Of a stretch of DNA of 64,000 nt, positions 45,055 to 54,775 are shown one piece after another. Each line of letters begins with the position of its first letter. Positions within the stretch are counted from its first letter, which is position 1. The DNA is taken from the NCBI RefSeq assembly GCF_009184895.1, contig NZ_WESE01000001.1, positions 310,001-374,000 on the forward strand. The letters run 5' to 3'. The translations under genes and the position numbers were made by a program. The notes beneath the pieces are model-generated. The model saw only the letters and a list, made by a program, of their open reading frames with translations. It was not told the origin of the DNA and ran no database searches. The DNA is from Nostocoides sp. F2B08. GTDB lineage: Bacteria; Actinomycetota; Actinomycetes; Actinomycetales; Dermatophilaceae.

Positions 45055-46773
45055 ATGCGACCTCGCCGCCTTCTCGTCCTTCTCCTTCTCCCCGTGCTCC
45101 TGTGCGCACTCGGCTCCACCTCCGGGGCAGCCGCACCGGCGGCTGCAGCGGTCACCGGTGATCTCGCCTTCACGATCGAACGACTGGCCGGAGCGGACCG
45201 GTACGCGACGGCCGCTGCGATCAGTCGACGCTTCTTCGCCCCGGGGGTCCCCGTTGCGGTGATCTCGACCGGAGTGAACTACCCCGACGGACTGGCCGCC
45301 GCACCCGCCGCCGCCCGCTGGGGAGGACCGGTCCTGCTGACCACCGCCACCTCACTGCCGGCAGCGACTCGCACCGAGCTGCTGCGCCTGAGTCCTGGCC
45401 GGATCGTCGTCACCGGTGGCCCGACGGCGGTCTCCGATGCGGTGGTCGCCGAACTGCGTGGGCTCACCACCGGAACCGTCACCCGCGTCGCAGGACCGGA
45501 CCGCTACGCGACCGCGGCGGCGCTGTCTGCGAGCGGCTTCCCCGGCGGAGCGGCGCTGGCCTTCGTCGCGACCGGCGAGAACTTCCCCGACGCCCTCGCC
45601 GGCGGCGCCGCGGCGGCCGTCATGTCCGCCCCGGTTCTCCTCACCCAGAACACCATCCTGACCGCGAGCACCCGAGCCGAGCTGGAACGTCTCGGACCGA
45701 GCCGCATCATCGTGCTCGGCGGCGACCTTGCCATCACGACTGCCGTGGCGAACGAGCTCAACCAGATCGCGACCGTCGAGCGGCTCGCCGGATCCACCCG
45801 CTACGCCACCGCGACGGCGATCTCGGCCCGCTTCTTCGGCACCGACCGCCCGGGCGTCATGGTCGCGACCGGGCTGAACTTCCCCGACGCGATCTCGGCC
45901 GGTGCCGCAGCCGCTGTGGTCCGCGGTCCCGTCCTGCTCACGACGACGGATCGCCTGCCGACGGACGTGCCCGCCGAGATCGAGCGGCTGGCGCCGCGAA
46001 CGGCGTACCTGCTCGGCGCCACCCAGGTGGTGGGAATCGGCGTCGCGCAGGACGTCCAGCGGGTCCGCGGTGTCTGCTGGTCCGCGCGGGCGGTGACTCC
46101 GACGACCTCCGAGGTGCTGACCCTGATACCCGGGACGACCTCGCCCAAGGTGGCCTTCACCCTCGACATGGGCGGACGACTGGACGGGGCGACCTCGATC
46201 GTCGACTATCTGACGGCGAACCAGGTGTGCACGACCTTCTTCCCCACCTCCGTCATGGCAGCTACCACGGAGGGTCGAGCGGTGATGGCCCGGATCGCGG
46301 CCCATCCCGAGCTCTTCGAGGTCGGTAACCACACAGTGCACCACTGTGACCTCGTCCTCGGTGGCGGCGGGTCGCCGACGTCGGCCCCCTGCGCGGTGCC
46401 CCTGACCACGACCTTCATCCGTTCGGAGATCGCCGGCGCCGAGCCGACCCTGCAATCGCTGAGCGGCGGGATGCCGATCCGGCCGTACTGGCGACCGCCG
46501 TACGGGTCGTACAACACCACCGTCCGCAGCATCGCCGCCGGAGTGGGCTACACCAAGACGGTGATGTGGAGCCGGGACACCATCGACTGGAGCACCGCGA
46601 CGACCACCGAGCAGATCATCTCGCGGGCCACGTCGCCACTTCCGGCCAGCGGAACGATCATCCTCGCGCACCTGGGCGGATACCACACCTACGAGGCGCT
46701 GCCGACGATCGTGTCCACCCTGCGAGCCGCCGGCTACACCATGACCACCGTGTCCGACATGCGCGACGGGTGA
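45055..46773 (+). CDS. Secreted cell-wall-binding (CWB2) polysaccharide deacetylase
   Basis: A 572-residue secreted protein. A signal peptide (1-33; LLVLLLLPVLLCALGS) is followed by three cell-wall-binding repeat 2 modules (about 45-340), each with an RLAGADRYATA-type start and an NFPDAL segment. A NodB polysaccharide deacetylase domain covers about 375-572 (TLDMGGRLDG for the catalytic Asp; NHTVHHCD for the zinc histidines; RPPYGSYN; LAHLGGYHT). It probably trims acetyl groups from peptidoglycan or another wall glycan while anchored by CWB2. GAAGGGA lies 7 bases before the ATG. Confidence 0.9.
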   Translation: MRPRRLLVLLLLPVLLCALGSTSGAAAPAAAAVTGDLAFTIERLAGADRYATAAAISRRFFAPGVPVAVISTGVNYPDGLAAAPAAARWGGPVLLTTATSLPAATRTELLRLSPGRIVVTGGPTAVSDAVVAELRGLTTGTVTRVAGPDRYATAAALSASGFPGGAALAFVATGENFPDALAGGAAAAVMSAPVLLTQNTILTASTRAELERLGPSRIIVLGGDLAITTAVANELNQIATVERLAGSTRYATATAISARFFGTDRPGVMVATGLNFPDAISAGAAAAVVRGPVLLTTTDRLPTDVPAEIERLAPRTAYLLGATQVVGIGVAQDVQRVRGVCWSARAVTPTTSEVLTLIPGTTSPKVAFTLDMGGRLDGATSIVDYLTANQVCTTFFPTSVMAATTEGRAVMARIAAHPELFEVGNHTVHHCDLVLGGGGSPTSAPCAVPLTTTFIRSEIAGAEPTLQSLSGGMPIRPYWRPPYGSYNTTVRSIAAGVGYTKTVMWSRDTIDWSTATTTEQIISRATSPLPASGTIILAHLGGYHTYEALPTIVSTLRAAGYTMTTVSDMRDG

Positions 46774-46815
46774 TCGCGCCGTCCCAGGACCGCGCGCTCA
46801 GGGGCTCAGACGCGT

Positions 46816-48018
46816 TCAGCCTTTGAGCGCGTAGTCTTCGAGGAGGCGCCGCCCGATGATCATCTTCTGGATCTCGGCGGTGCCCTCGCCGATGAGAAGC
46901 ATGGGAGCCTCGCGGTAGAGCCGCTCGATCTCGTACTCCTTGGAGTAGCCGTAGCCACCGTGGATGCGGAAGGACTGCTCGACGACGTTGGCGCAATTCT
47001 CCGCGGCCAGGTACTTCGCCATCCCGGCCTCGAGGTCGTTGCGCTGGCCGGAGTCCTTTAGTCGCGCTGCCTTGACCATCATCTGGTGGCTGGCCTCGAC
47101 GCGCGTCGCCATGTCGGCGAGCCGGAACAGGATGCCCTGGTGCTCGGCGATCTTCTTGCCGAAGGTCTCCCGCTGCTGGGCGTACCGGATGCCGAGCTCG
47201 AAGGCCCGACGGGCCAGGCCGCAGGCCCGCGCCGCGACGTTGACGCGGCCCACCTCGACGCCGTCCATCATCTGGTAGAAGCCCTTGCCCGGCACCCCAC
47301 CGAGGATCTGGGCGGTCGTCGTGCGGTGGCCGCTGAAGACGAGCTCGGTGGTGTCGACCCCCTTGTAGCCCATCTTGTCGATCTTGCCCGGCACGGTGAC
47401 GCCCTGGGCGGTCTCACCGAAGCCGGACTCCTTGTCGACGAGGAAGGTCGTCATGTTCTTGTAGACGCTCTTCTCACCGAGGTCGGTCTTGACCAGGACC
47501 GCGACGAGGTTGGCCGATCCCCCGTTGGTCAGCCACATCTTCTGCCCGTCGATGACCCAGTCGTCGCTCTCTCCCTGGCGCACGGCCTTCGTCCGGATGG
47601 CGGAGACGTCGGATCCGAGGCCTGGCTCGCTCATGGAGAAGGCACCGCGGATCTCGCCGGTGGCCATCTTGGGCAGGTAGTGCTGCTTCTGCTCCTCGGT
47701 GCCGTGCTGCAGCACCATGTAGGCGACGATGAAGTGGGTGTTGATGATCCCCGACACCGACATCCAGCCGCGCGCGATCTCCTCGACGACCAGCGCATAC
47801 GTCAGGAGCGACTCACCGAGGCCGCCGTACTCCTCCGGGATCATCAGCCCGAAGATCCCCATCTCCTTCATGCCCTCGACGATCTCGGTCGGGTACTCGT
47901 CCTTGTGCTCGAGCTCGGTGGCGACCGGCAGGATCTGCTCGTCGACGAACTCACGGACCAGCTTGATCAGCTCGGTCTGCTCCTCGGTGAGTCCGTCTGT
48001 GGTCTGGAGTCGGGACAC
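46816..48018 (-). CDS. Acyl-CoA dehydrogenase
   Basis: A 400-residue FAD acyl-CoA dehydrogenase that introduces an alpha-beta double bond into an acyl-CoA. The first signature is AFSMSEPGLGSD and the second QSFRIHGGYGYSKEYEIERL; the catalytic glutamate is in LIGEGTAEIQ near the C-terminus. With the mesaconyl-CoA hydratase-like gene and the CoA-ester lyases in the window, methylsuccinyl-CoA dehydrogenase is a possible role, but chain-length specificity cannot be read. The GTG start at 48018 is the best of weak options. Confidence 0.88.
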   Translation of the reverse strand: MSRLQTTDGLTEEQTELIKLVREFVDEQILPVATELEHKDEYPTEIVEGMKEMGIFGLMIPEEYGGLGESLLTYALVVEEIARGWMSVSGIINTHFIVAYMVLQHGTEEQKQHYLPKMATGEIRGAFSMSEPGLGSDVSAIRTKAVRQGESDDWVIDGQKMWLTNGGSANLVAVLVKTDLGEKSVYKNMTTFLVDKESGFGETAQGVTVPGKIDKMGYKGVDTTELVFSGHRTTTAQILGGVPGKGFYQMMDGVEVGRVNVAARACGLARRAFELGIRYAQQRETFGKKIAEHQGILFRLADMATRVEASHQMMVKAARLKDSGQRNDLEAGMAKYLAAENCANVVEQSFRIHGGYGYSKEYEIERLYREAPMLLIGEGTAEIQKMIIGRRLLEDYALKG

Positions 48019-48242
48019 GCGTGATCGCCGCCTATCGCATGGGGTGGGGGGACGAGTCGAGTATGCCGCCCGCACATCCGGGGTCGGCACCCCGATCGGG
48101 TGTGAGTCGCCCCACCCCGGGTCTTCCACCTACGGCTTCATGTCCCGGGCTCGATAAATGCGTGGCGGCGCGGGAACGGACCCGGCACACTGGGTCCACG
48201 CGCACGGCACCCGGCCCGCGCAGGCACGAAGGGAGGACGACG

Positions 48243-48365
48243 ATGACCGTCGAGCAGACCATCTCGACCCGCACCACTTCACCTCGTCCGATGGAGATCC
48301 CTCACCGTGACCTCACACCACACTCCGCCGAGCGCGTCGTCCTTCGCGCTCGACTCGTTCCCTGA
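48243..48365 (+). CDS. Possible leader peptide overlapping the RIO kinase start
   Basis: A 40-codon ORF with an excellent ribosome-binding site (GAAGGGAGG, 6 bases before ATG 48243). It runs past the RIO kinase GTG at 48307 in another frame. The peptide shows no domain. It could couple translation to the kinase or be a small protein. The 224 bases before it, back to the acyl-CoA dehydrogenase, hold a GGACCC/GGGTCC hairpin and nothing else I can support. Confidence 0.4.
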   Translation: MTVEQTISTRTTSPRPMEIPHRDLTPHSAERVVLRARLVP

Positions 48366-49155
48366 CGCCCCGCCGGAGGGCGAGCGCTGGTCCTCCTGGG
48401 ACGGCGCCATGCACGGCCCGAAACCCAGACCCGACTGGGTCATCACCGACCTCGGAGCCGTCGACGCCGACCTGGGCGTCCTGAAGTCCGGCAAGGAGGC
48501 CGACGTCCACCTCGTGCGCCGGTGGCTGCCCGCCACCACCGCCGACCCCGAGCGGGACGTGCTCATGGCCGCCAAGCGGTTCCGCTCCAACAAGCACCGC
48601 ATGTTCCACCGCGACGCCGGCTATCTCGAGGGTCGCCGCGTCCGGCGCAGCCGCGAGATGCGGGCCATGGCCAGGCGCACCGAGTTCGGCAAGGAGCTCG
48701 TCTCCGGTCAGTGGGCCGGCGCCGAGTTCACGGCGCTGGCCCAGTTGCACGGACACGGCCTGCCGGTGCCCTATCCGGTCCAGCTCGACGGCAACGAGAT
48801 GCTCATGGAGTTCATCGGCAGCTCGGACGGCGTCGCCGCACCACGGCTCGCCCAGACCCGTCCCGGTCCGGCGCTCTTGGCCGACCTGTTCGAACAGCTC
48901 CGTGATGCTGTCCTGCGCCTCGCGGGCATGGGGTGGACGCACGGCGACCTGTCTGCCTACAACGTCCTCCTTCACGAGGACCGTCTCGTGCTGATCGACT
49001 GGCCCCAGATCGTCGACGTCATCGGCAACCCACAGGGCTTCGACTTCCTACATCGGGACTGTCTGAACATCTGCCGCTGGTTCAGCGGCCGCGGGCTGGA
49101 CGTCGACGCCGAGATGCTGTTCGGCGATCTCGTCGCGGCGGCCACGTCGTCGTGA
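48307..49155 (+). CDS. RIO1-family atypical kinase
   Basis: A 282-residue RIO-type serine kinase. The nucleotide loop (LKSGKEADVHLV near 59-70), catalytic loop (THGDLSAYNVLL near 215) and metal-binding aspartate (LIDWPQI near 233) are intact, so it should be active. Eukaryotic and archaeal RIO1 act in ribosome maturation; the bacterial role is unclear. GTG 48307 has GGAG about 10 bases upstream and an overlapping upstream ORF. The next gene begins 13 bases after the stop. Confidence 0.88.
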   Translation: MTSHHTPPSASSFALDSFPDAPPEGERWSSWDGAMHGPKPRPDWVITDLGAVDADLGVLKSGKEADVHLVRRWLPATTADPERDVLMAAKRFRSNKHRMFHRDAGYLEGRRVRRSREMRAMARRTEFGKELVSGQWAGAEFTALAQLHGHGLPVPYPVQLDGNEMLMEFIGSSDGVAAPRLAQTRPGPALLADLFEQLRDAVLRLAGMGWTHGDLSAYNVLLHEDRLVLIDWPQIVDVIGNPQGFDFLHRDCLNICRWFSGRGLDVDAEMLFGDLVAAATSS

Positions 49156-49168
49156 CTATCGTCAGGGT

Positions 49169-50203
49169 ATGGCAGCCCTCCTGCAGCCGTCGGGAGTGCC
49201 GGACCCGATAGAGGCTCCAACCCTACAGTGGGGGATCCTCGCGCCGGGCGGGATCGCCAACACGTTCGCCACCGCGGTCGCGCGGGACACCCGCTCGTCC
49301 GTGGTGGCGGTCGGCTCCCGCGACGGCGACCGGGCGGCGGCGTTCGCCGCACTGCACGAGGTGAGCACCGCATACGGCTCGTATGCGGACCTGGTGGCCG
49401 ACGACCGGGTCGACGCGGTCTACGTCGCCTCACCGCACAGCGAGCACCGCACCCATGCGCTTCTCGCACTGGAGGCCGGCAAACCGGTGCTCGTCGAGAA
49501 GGCCTTCACCCGCAACCTCTCGGAGGCCGATGAGGTGCTCGAGGCGGGCCGCTCGAGAGGTCTGCTCGTCGCGGAGGCGATGTGGAGCCGATACCTGCCG
49601 CACTACGACGTGGTGCGGCGCACGGTCGACTCGGGCGTTCTCGGGGATCTGGTCCTCGTCGAGGCCGACCATGGTCAACGCCTCTGGCCCGACGGTCCGC
49701 GCCGCCTGGCCGACCCCGCTCTGGCGGGCGGGTCTCTGCTCGATCTCGGTGTCTATCCGCTCTCGTTCCTCGACATGGTCCTCGGACCGCTGCGGGACGT
49801 CCAGGTGGACGGCACCCTCACCGATCTCGGCGTCGACGCCACGGTCCAGCTCATCGCGCGGACACCGGGCGGCGTCCTCGTCCGGGCCTGCTCGACGATG
49901 GCCGCGGCGACTCCGTGCGCAGCCCGGGTCGTCGGCACCGCCGGCCGCCTGGAGCTGGCCGGCCGGTTCTATGCTCCGACCACTGTGCGGCTCATCGCGT
50001 CCGACGGAGCGGTCCTGGACGAGATCGCGCCCGACCCGGCGGGGAGTCCCCAGGGGTTCGCCTACCAGGCCGCCGAGTTCGTCCGCACGGTGACGGCGGG
50101 GGAAATGGAGTCTCCGTCGATGCCGCACGAGGCGACCCGCCGTGTGATGTCGCTCATGGACGACGCTCGGGCCCGTCTCTCGGTGGTGTATCCAGGAGAG
50201 TGA
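49169..50203 (+). CDS. Gfo/Idh/MocA-family oxidoreductase
   Basis: A 344-residue NAD(P)-dependent dehydrogenase of the Gfo/Idh/MocA family, acting on a sugar or cyclitol. The Rossmann site is WGILAPGGIANTFA near residue 21 and the EK catalytic motif is in VLVEKAFTRN near 106. The substrate is unknown. TATCGT (49157-49162) lies 6 bases before the ATG, suggesting its own leaderless promoter despite the close RIO kinase gene. The antiporter gene follows 12 bases downstream. Confidence 0.88.
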   Translation: MAALLQPSGVPDPIEAPTLQWGILAPGGIANTFATAVARDTRSSVVAVGSRDGDRAAAFAALHEVSTAYGSYADLVADDRVDAVYVASPHSEHRTHALLALEAGKPVLVEKAFTRNLSEADEVLEAGRSRGLLVAEAMWSRYLPHYDVVRRTVDSGVLGDLVLVEADHGQRLWPDGPRRLADPALAGGSLLDLGVYPLSFLDMVLGPLRDVQVDGTLTDLGVDATVQLIARTPGGVLVRACSTMAAATPCAARVVGTAGRLELAGRFYAPTTVRLIASDGAVLDEIAPDPAGSPQGFAYQAAEFVRTVTAGEMESPSMPHEATRRVMSLMDDARARLSVVYPGE

Positions 50204-50215
50204 GGAGTTGATCGG

Positions 50216-51907
50216 ATGCTCCAGCTCGCCCTCACCCTCGCCACGGCGCTGGGACTCGGGATGGTCGCGATGCGGCTGCACCTGCCTCCACTGCTCGGCT
50301 TCCTCGCGGCTGGGTTCGCGCTCAAGGCAGTCGGTCTGCTTCCGCCTGTCGGTCTGGAGACGATCGCCGAGCTCGGGGTCACCCTGCTGCTGTTCAGCAT
50401 CGGCCTGAAGATCAACCCGCAGACCCTCATCCGGCGTGAGGTGTGGCTCACGGCCACGGTGCACATGGCCACGAGCGTCGCCGTCGTCAGCGCTGTCCTG
50501 CTGGCGGTGGGCGCCGTCGGCGCGGGGCTGCTCGCCGGACTCGATCTGAGCATTTTCGTCCTCGTGGCCTTCGCCCTGTCGTTCTCCAGCACCGTTCTGG
50601 TCGTCAAGCTCCTCGAGGAGCAGAACCAGGGTCAGTCCCTGTTCGGACGCATCGCGATCGGCATCCTGGTCATCCAGGACATCGCGGCGGTCGCCTTCAT
50701 CACCCTCTCCGGAGCCGAGAGCCCTTCGCCCTGGGCCCTGGCGCTGCTCGGACTGGTCCCGGTGGCATGGCTGCTGCACAGACTGCTGGACCGGATCTCG
50801 CACGGTGAGCTGATGATCGTCTTCGGCACGACCTGCGCTCTCCTGCCCGGCTATGTCCTTTTCGATGCGGTGGGGATCAAGGGCGACCTGGGCGCGCTCG
50901 TCATCGGTGTCATCCTCGGTCGCCACGCACGAGCCCTCGAGCTCTCCCAAGCCATGTGGTCGGTGAAGAACCTCTTCCTCGTCGGGTTCTTCGTCTCCAT
51001 CGGCTTCTCCATCGAAGGGGTCGTCGGCCTCGATCACCTCCTCGTCGCCGCTGCTCTGGTGGCCTTCATTCCGCTGCAGACGGTGGCCTACGTAGTGCTC
51101 CTGCGATGGCAGGGACTGCGGACCAGGACCGCGATGCTGTCCGCGCTCGCGCTGGCGAACGACTCGGAGTTCGCCCTCATCATCGCCACCGTCGGCGTCG
51201 AGACCGACCTCCTCGACAGCGAGTGGCTCGTCGTGATCTCTCTCGCCGTCGCTCTCAGCTTCGTGTTCTCCACTCTGCTCGGCCACCGTGCACCGGAGAT
51301 CGCCGAATGGGCCACCGCTCGGGTGCCGGACCGGCCGCTGGAGCGGATCGTCGAGGACGACCGCCCGATCGACATCGGACCGGCCGATGCGATCGTCCTG
51401 GGCCTCGGGCGCGTCGGGCGAGCGGCGTACCTGCGCCTGGCGGAGTCGCACGGCATGCGGCCGATCGGCATCGAGATCGACGCCGAGCGTGCGGACCACG
51501 TTCGCGCCATGGGTATCAACGCGATCCAGGGCGACGCCACCGACCCCGACTTCTGGGCGCGGTGCCGACGCCATCCACAGGTCCGGCTGGCCGTCCTCGC
51601 GATGCCGTTCCACGGATCCAACGTCGCCGCCCTGCACCAGCTCCGGGCCCGCGGCTTCCGCGGCACGGTCGCCGCCATCTCCCGCTTCGACGACGAACGC
51701 GACCGCATCCTCAACCTGGGGGCGGACACCGCGTTCCAGGTCTACGACGGCGCCGGGCAGTCACTCGCGGACCGGGCGGTCGACGCGGCCCGCTTCGGGC
51801 CGTCGCCTGCGCCGACCACGGGATCCGAGGACGACCCCGCCCCCGGGCGGTGGGTGAGCCTCGGTCGGTCGACGGCCTCAGGACTCGATGGCGGCGTCAG
51901 TAGATGA
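50216..51907 (+). CDS. KefB-like monovalent cation:proton antiporter with TrkA-N domain
   Basis: A 563-residue CPA2 transporter. The first 370 residues hold about 12 membrane segments with the transport core (FSSTVLVVKLLEE; LALANDSEFALI). A TrkA-N Rossmann domain (VLGLGRVGRAAYLRL near 395) follows, probably binding a nucleotide to gate K+/H+ exchange. Classical glutathione-binding KefC residues were not identified, as expected in a mycothiol organism. GAGGAG precedes ATG 50216. Its stop overlaps the convergent L,D-transpeptidase stop by 11 bases. Confidence 0.9.
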   Translation: MLQLALTLATALGLGMVAMRLHLPPLLGFLAAGFALKAVGLLPPVGLETIAELGVTLLLFSIGLKINPQTLIRREVWLTATVHMATSVAVVSAVLLAVGAVGAGLLAGLDLSIFVLVAFALSFSSTVLVVKLLEEQNQGQSLFGRIAIGILVIQDIAAVAFITLSGAESPSPWALALLGLVPVAWLLHRLLDRISHGELMIVFGTTCALLPGYVLFDAVGIKGDLGALVIGVILGRHARALELSQAMWSVKNLFLVGFFVSIGFSIEGVVGLDHLLVAAALVAFIPLQTVAYVVLLRWQGLRTRTAMLSALALANDSEFALIIATVGVETDLLDSEWLVVISLAVALSFVFSTLLGHRAPEIAEWATARVPDRPLERIVEDDRPIDIGPADAIVLGLGRVGRAAYLRLAESHGMRPIGIEIDAERADHVRAMGINAIQGDATDPDFWARCRRHPQVRLAVLAMPFHGSNVAALHQLRARGFRGTVAAISRFDDERDRILNLGADTAFQVYDGAGQSLADRAVDAARFGPSPAPTTGSEDDPAPGRWVSLGRSTASGLDGGVSR

Positions 51908-52592
51908 TGATCCGACGACCGACGGGAACGAGCCCGCGGGAGTACAGCGTGTTCATCGCCGAGGTCGAGACGCGGACACATCCGTGCGATGCGGGATAGG
52001 GCGGGATGCTGGTCGAGCCGTGCAGCGCCCAACCCCTGTACCAGTAGGCCGGCCGCCACATGCTGCCCAGCGGGCCGGTCTGCCAGCCGCTGGTGTACCG
52101 CGAGTAGATCGAGTACGTCCCGGTGGGGGTGTAGGCGGTCTTCCACCGGCCGTCCGAGTGGTAGCGCTCACCACTGCCGGTGCTCGTGTTCAGCGTCATG
52201 CTCAAGGCTCCGGAGACGACGACCATGAGGATCTGGCGCCCCTTGTCCACCTCGAGGTGCGTCCCGGAGCGGTACCGCGGGGTCGGGCGTTTGCCTGCAT
52301 CGAGTGCCGCCCACGTGAGCGGACCGACGACGCCGTCGCGAGCCAGCCCGGCGACCTTCTGGACAGCCCAGACGGCCTGCTGGGTGAGGTGCCCGAACAC
52401 CCCGTCGGCGCTACCGCACCAGTACCCGAGGGCCGCCAGTCGCCGTTGCAGGGTCACGACAGCGCTGCCCGTCGACCCCCTGCGCAGCACGGGCCGGGCG
52501 GCCATCGCCTGGGGCGCGCCGGCGGCCTGCGCCAGCCCGAACACTGCCCCCGCGGCCAGTCCGGTGAGGACCTCTCGTCGTGTCACTCTCAT
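51897..52592 (-). CDS. L,D-transpeptidase with peptidoglycan-binding domain
   Basis: A 231-residue exported protein. A twin-arginine-like N-terminus (RREVLTGLAAGAVFG) precedes a peptidoglycan-binding domain (about 40-95; GSTGSAVVTLQRRLAALGYW) and a YkuD catalytic domain with HGSTSIPPYPASHGCVRVS, including the active-site cysteine. It should form 3-3 cross-links or attach proteins in the wall. ATG 52592 sits 8 bases after GGAGG; GTG 52598 is also in frame. Convergent overlap with the antiporter gene. Confidence 0.9.
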   Translation of the reverse strand: MRVTRREVLTGLAAGAVFGLAQAAGAPQAMAARPVLRRGSTGSAVVTLQRRLAALGYWCGSADGVFGHLTQQAVWAVQKVAGLARDGVVGPLTWAALDAGKRPTPRYRSGTHLEVDKGRQILMVVVSGALSMTLNTSTGSGERYHSDGRWKTAYTPTGTYSIYSRYTSGWQTGPLGSMWRPAYWYRGWALHGSTSIPPYPASHGCVRVSTSAMNTLYSRGLVPVGRRIIIY

Positions 52593-52706
52593 GACCACCG
52601 CCTCCTCGCGTGATGGGCGGAGCGACTCTCACACCAAGGACGCGCAACGGCCGCGATCGGTGCACAGACGGCACCGAGCGGTGAGCGAAGTCACCGAGCG
52701 GTCCGT

Positions 52707-53597
52707 TCAGGCGCGAGCGGCGATCGCCTCGTACGTCGCGAGCACCCGGCGGGCGATGTCCACGTGGAGGTTCTCGATCATCCTGCCGTTGTACGTGACG
52801 ACGCCGGTTCCGGCGCCCTCGTCCCAGGCGGCGATGATGCCGCGTGCCTCCTCGACGGCAGCCTCGTCCGGGGCGAAGGTGGCGTTGCAGACCTCGACCT
52901 GGCCGGGGTGGATGAGCGTCTTGCCGTCGAAGCCCATGTCCCTGCCCTGGGCGCACTCGGCGGCGAACCCGTCGGCGTCGCGCACGTCGTTGTAGACACC
53001 GTCGAGGATCGCGATCCCCGACCGGCGGGCGGCCAGGAGGGACCACGACAAGGCGGTAAGCAAGGGCGTCCGCCGCGGCACGTGGTGCGCCTGCAGCTCT
53101 TTGACCAGGTCATTCGTCCCCATGACGAGGACCGCGAGCCGGTCCGAGGCCTTCGCGATCTTGCGGACGTTGAAGATCGCCTCGGGGGTCTCGATCATCG
53201 CCCACAGCCGGGTCCGCTCCGGCGCGCCGTAGCGAACCATCGCGGTGACCAGGTGCTTGACCTCCTTGGCGCTGTTGACCTTCGGGACCACGATCCCGTC
53301 GGGCCCGGCCGCGCAGGCGGCCTCGAGGTCGGCGTCGTGCCAGTCGGTCCCCATGCCGTTGACGCGGATGGTGACCTCACGGTGTCCGTACTCCCCGGAC
53401 TGAGCCGCCGCGCAGGCGTTGTCCCTGGCGGTCGGCTTGTCCATCGGCCCCACGGCGTCCTCGAGGTCGAGGATGAGCCCGTCGACCGGCAGGGTCTTGG
53501 CCTTCTCGAGGGCCCGCTCGTTCGAGGCCGGCATATAGAGCACCGACCTGCGAGGAACGTATGCGGTGCTCGCCTCGCTCGCACCGGCGCCGCTCAT
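52707..53597 (-). CDS. CoA-ester lyase (CitE/Mcl-like)
   Basis: A 296-residue HpcH/HpaI/CitE-family lyase or thioesterase acting on malyl-CoA-type esters. Family motifs are [11 protein letters not shown] near 17, [12 protein letters not shown] near 40, VVPKVN and MIETPEAI for the metal and CoA site, and [13 protein letters not shown] near 235. Its start overlaps the stop of the larger lyase by 4 bases, so the two are translated together. In ethylmalonyl-CoA organisms the shorter paralogue can be (3S)-malyl-CoA thioesterase; that assignment is inference. Confidence 0.82.
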   Translation of the reverse strand: MSGAGASEASTAYVPRRSVLYMPASNERALEKAKTLPVDGLILDLEDAVGPMDKPTARDNACAAAQSGEYGHREVTIRVNGMGTDWHDADLEAACAAGPDGIVVPKVNSAKEVKHLVTAMVRYGAPERTRLWAMIETPEAIFNVRKIAKASDRLAVLVMGTNDLVKELQAHHVPRRTPLLTALSWSLLAARRSGIAILDGVYNDVRDADGFAAECAQGRDMGFDGKTLIHPGQVEVCNATFAPDEAAVEEARGIIAAWDEGAGTGVVTYNGRMIENLHVDIARRVLATYEAIAARA

Positions 53598-54688
53598 GCC
53601 GGCACCTCGTCGTCCGAGGCGGGCGTCGCATACAGCTCGGCGAGCTCCGGGTCGTTGGCCGCAAGACGGTCCGCCAGCTCGAGGATGACCAGGCACTGCT
53701 TGAGGCTTGCGTCGTCCTCCATCTTGCCGTCGAGCATGACCGCGCCGGTCCCGTCCCCCATGGCCGCCTTCACTCGGCGCGCATGCGCGACGTCCTCGGC
53801 CGAGGGGCTGAAGACGCGCTTGGCGATCTCGATCTGGACCGGGTGGAGGGTCCACGTGCCGACGCACCCCAGGAGGAAGGCGTTGCGGAACTGGTCCTCA
53901 CAGGCGACGACGTCCTTGATGTCGCCGAACGGACCGTAGTACGGGAAGATCCCGTGCATCGCACAGGCGTCGACCATGCGGGCGATGGTGTAGTGCCAGA
54001 GGTCCTGCTGGAAGACGGCACGCTCGGCCCCCACGTCGCCGGTGCCGTCCGCCAGCCGCGGCGGGTCCTGCCGGACGAGATATCCCGGGTGTCCCCCGCC
54101 CACCCGGGTCGTCTTCATCCTCCGATCGGCCGCCAGGTCGGCCGGACCGAGGCTGATGCCCTGCATCCGCGGGCTCGCCCCGCAGATCGCCTCGACGTTG
54201 GCCATCCCTCGGGCCGTCTCGAGGATCGCGTGCACGAGGATCGGCCGGGTCAGCCCCGCCCGTGCCTCGAGCTGGGCGAGCAGCCGGTCGACGTAGTGGA
54301 TGTCCTCCGGACCCTGCACCTTGGGCACCATGACGACGTCGAGGCGGTCGCCGATCTCGGTGACGAGGGTCGTGAGGTCGTCCAGGACCCATGGGCTGTC
54401 GAGCGCGTTGACCCTCGTCCACAGCTGGGTGTGCTCGCCGAAGTCCGTCGCCCTGGCGATGTCGACGAGACCCTGGCGCGCGGCCTCCTTGTTCTCGGCC
54501 TTGACGGCGTCCTCGAGGTTGCCGAGGAGGACGTCGACCGAGCCCACGAGCTCGGGGACCTTGGCCGCCATCTTCGGGTTGCTCGGGTCGAAGAAGTGGA
54601 TCATCCGACTCGGCCTCGCGGGGACCTCACGGACGGGGACGGGGGCCCCGACCGCGAGAGGGGCGAAGAAGTCCTTGGCGCTGCGCAT
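53594..54688 (-). CDS. CoA-ester lyase, probable malyl-CoA/beta-methylmalyl-CoA lyase
   Basis: A 364-residue CitE-superfamily lyase, longer than the downstream paralogue. It has GNLEDAV near 56, [11 protein letters not shown] near 121, the acidic [15 protein letters not shown] for Mg2+, and [14 protein letters not shown] near 280. It resembles Mcl1 enzymes that cleave beta-methylmalyl-CoA to glyoxylate and propionyl-CoA and interconvert malyl-CoA. It starts an operon with the shorter lyase and is divergent from the hypothetical gene at 54776. Confidence 0.82.
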   Translation of the reverse strand: MRSAKDFFAPLAVGAPVPVREVPARPSRMIHFFDPSNPKMAAKVPELVGSVDVLLGNLEDAVKAENKEAARQGLVDIARATDFGEHTQLWTRVNALDSPWVLDDLTTLVTEIGDRLDVVMVPKVQGPEDIHYVDRLLAQLEARAGLTRPILVHAILETARGMANVEAICGASPRMQGISLGPADLAADRRMKTTRVGGGHPGYLVRQDPPRLADGTGDVGAERAVFQQDLWHYTIARMVDACAMHGIFPYYGPFGDIKDVVACEDQFRNAFLLGCVGTWTLHPVQIEIAKRVFSPSAEDVAHARRVKAAMGDGTGAVMLDGKMEDDASLKQCLVILELADRLAANDPELAELYATPASDDEVPA

Positions 54689-54775
54689 CTACTCACCTGT
54701 CGATCGGCGGGGCTCTCGTGACGAGGGCGACGGTAGCAGCGAAGCCGGGCGGGCCGTTATGAGACAGTTCACGGT

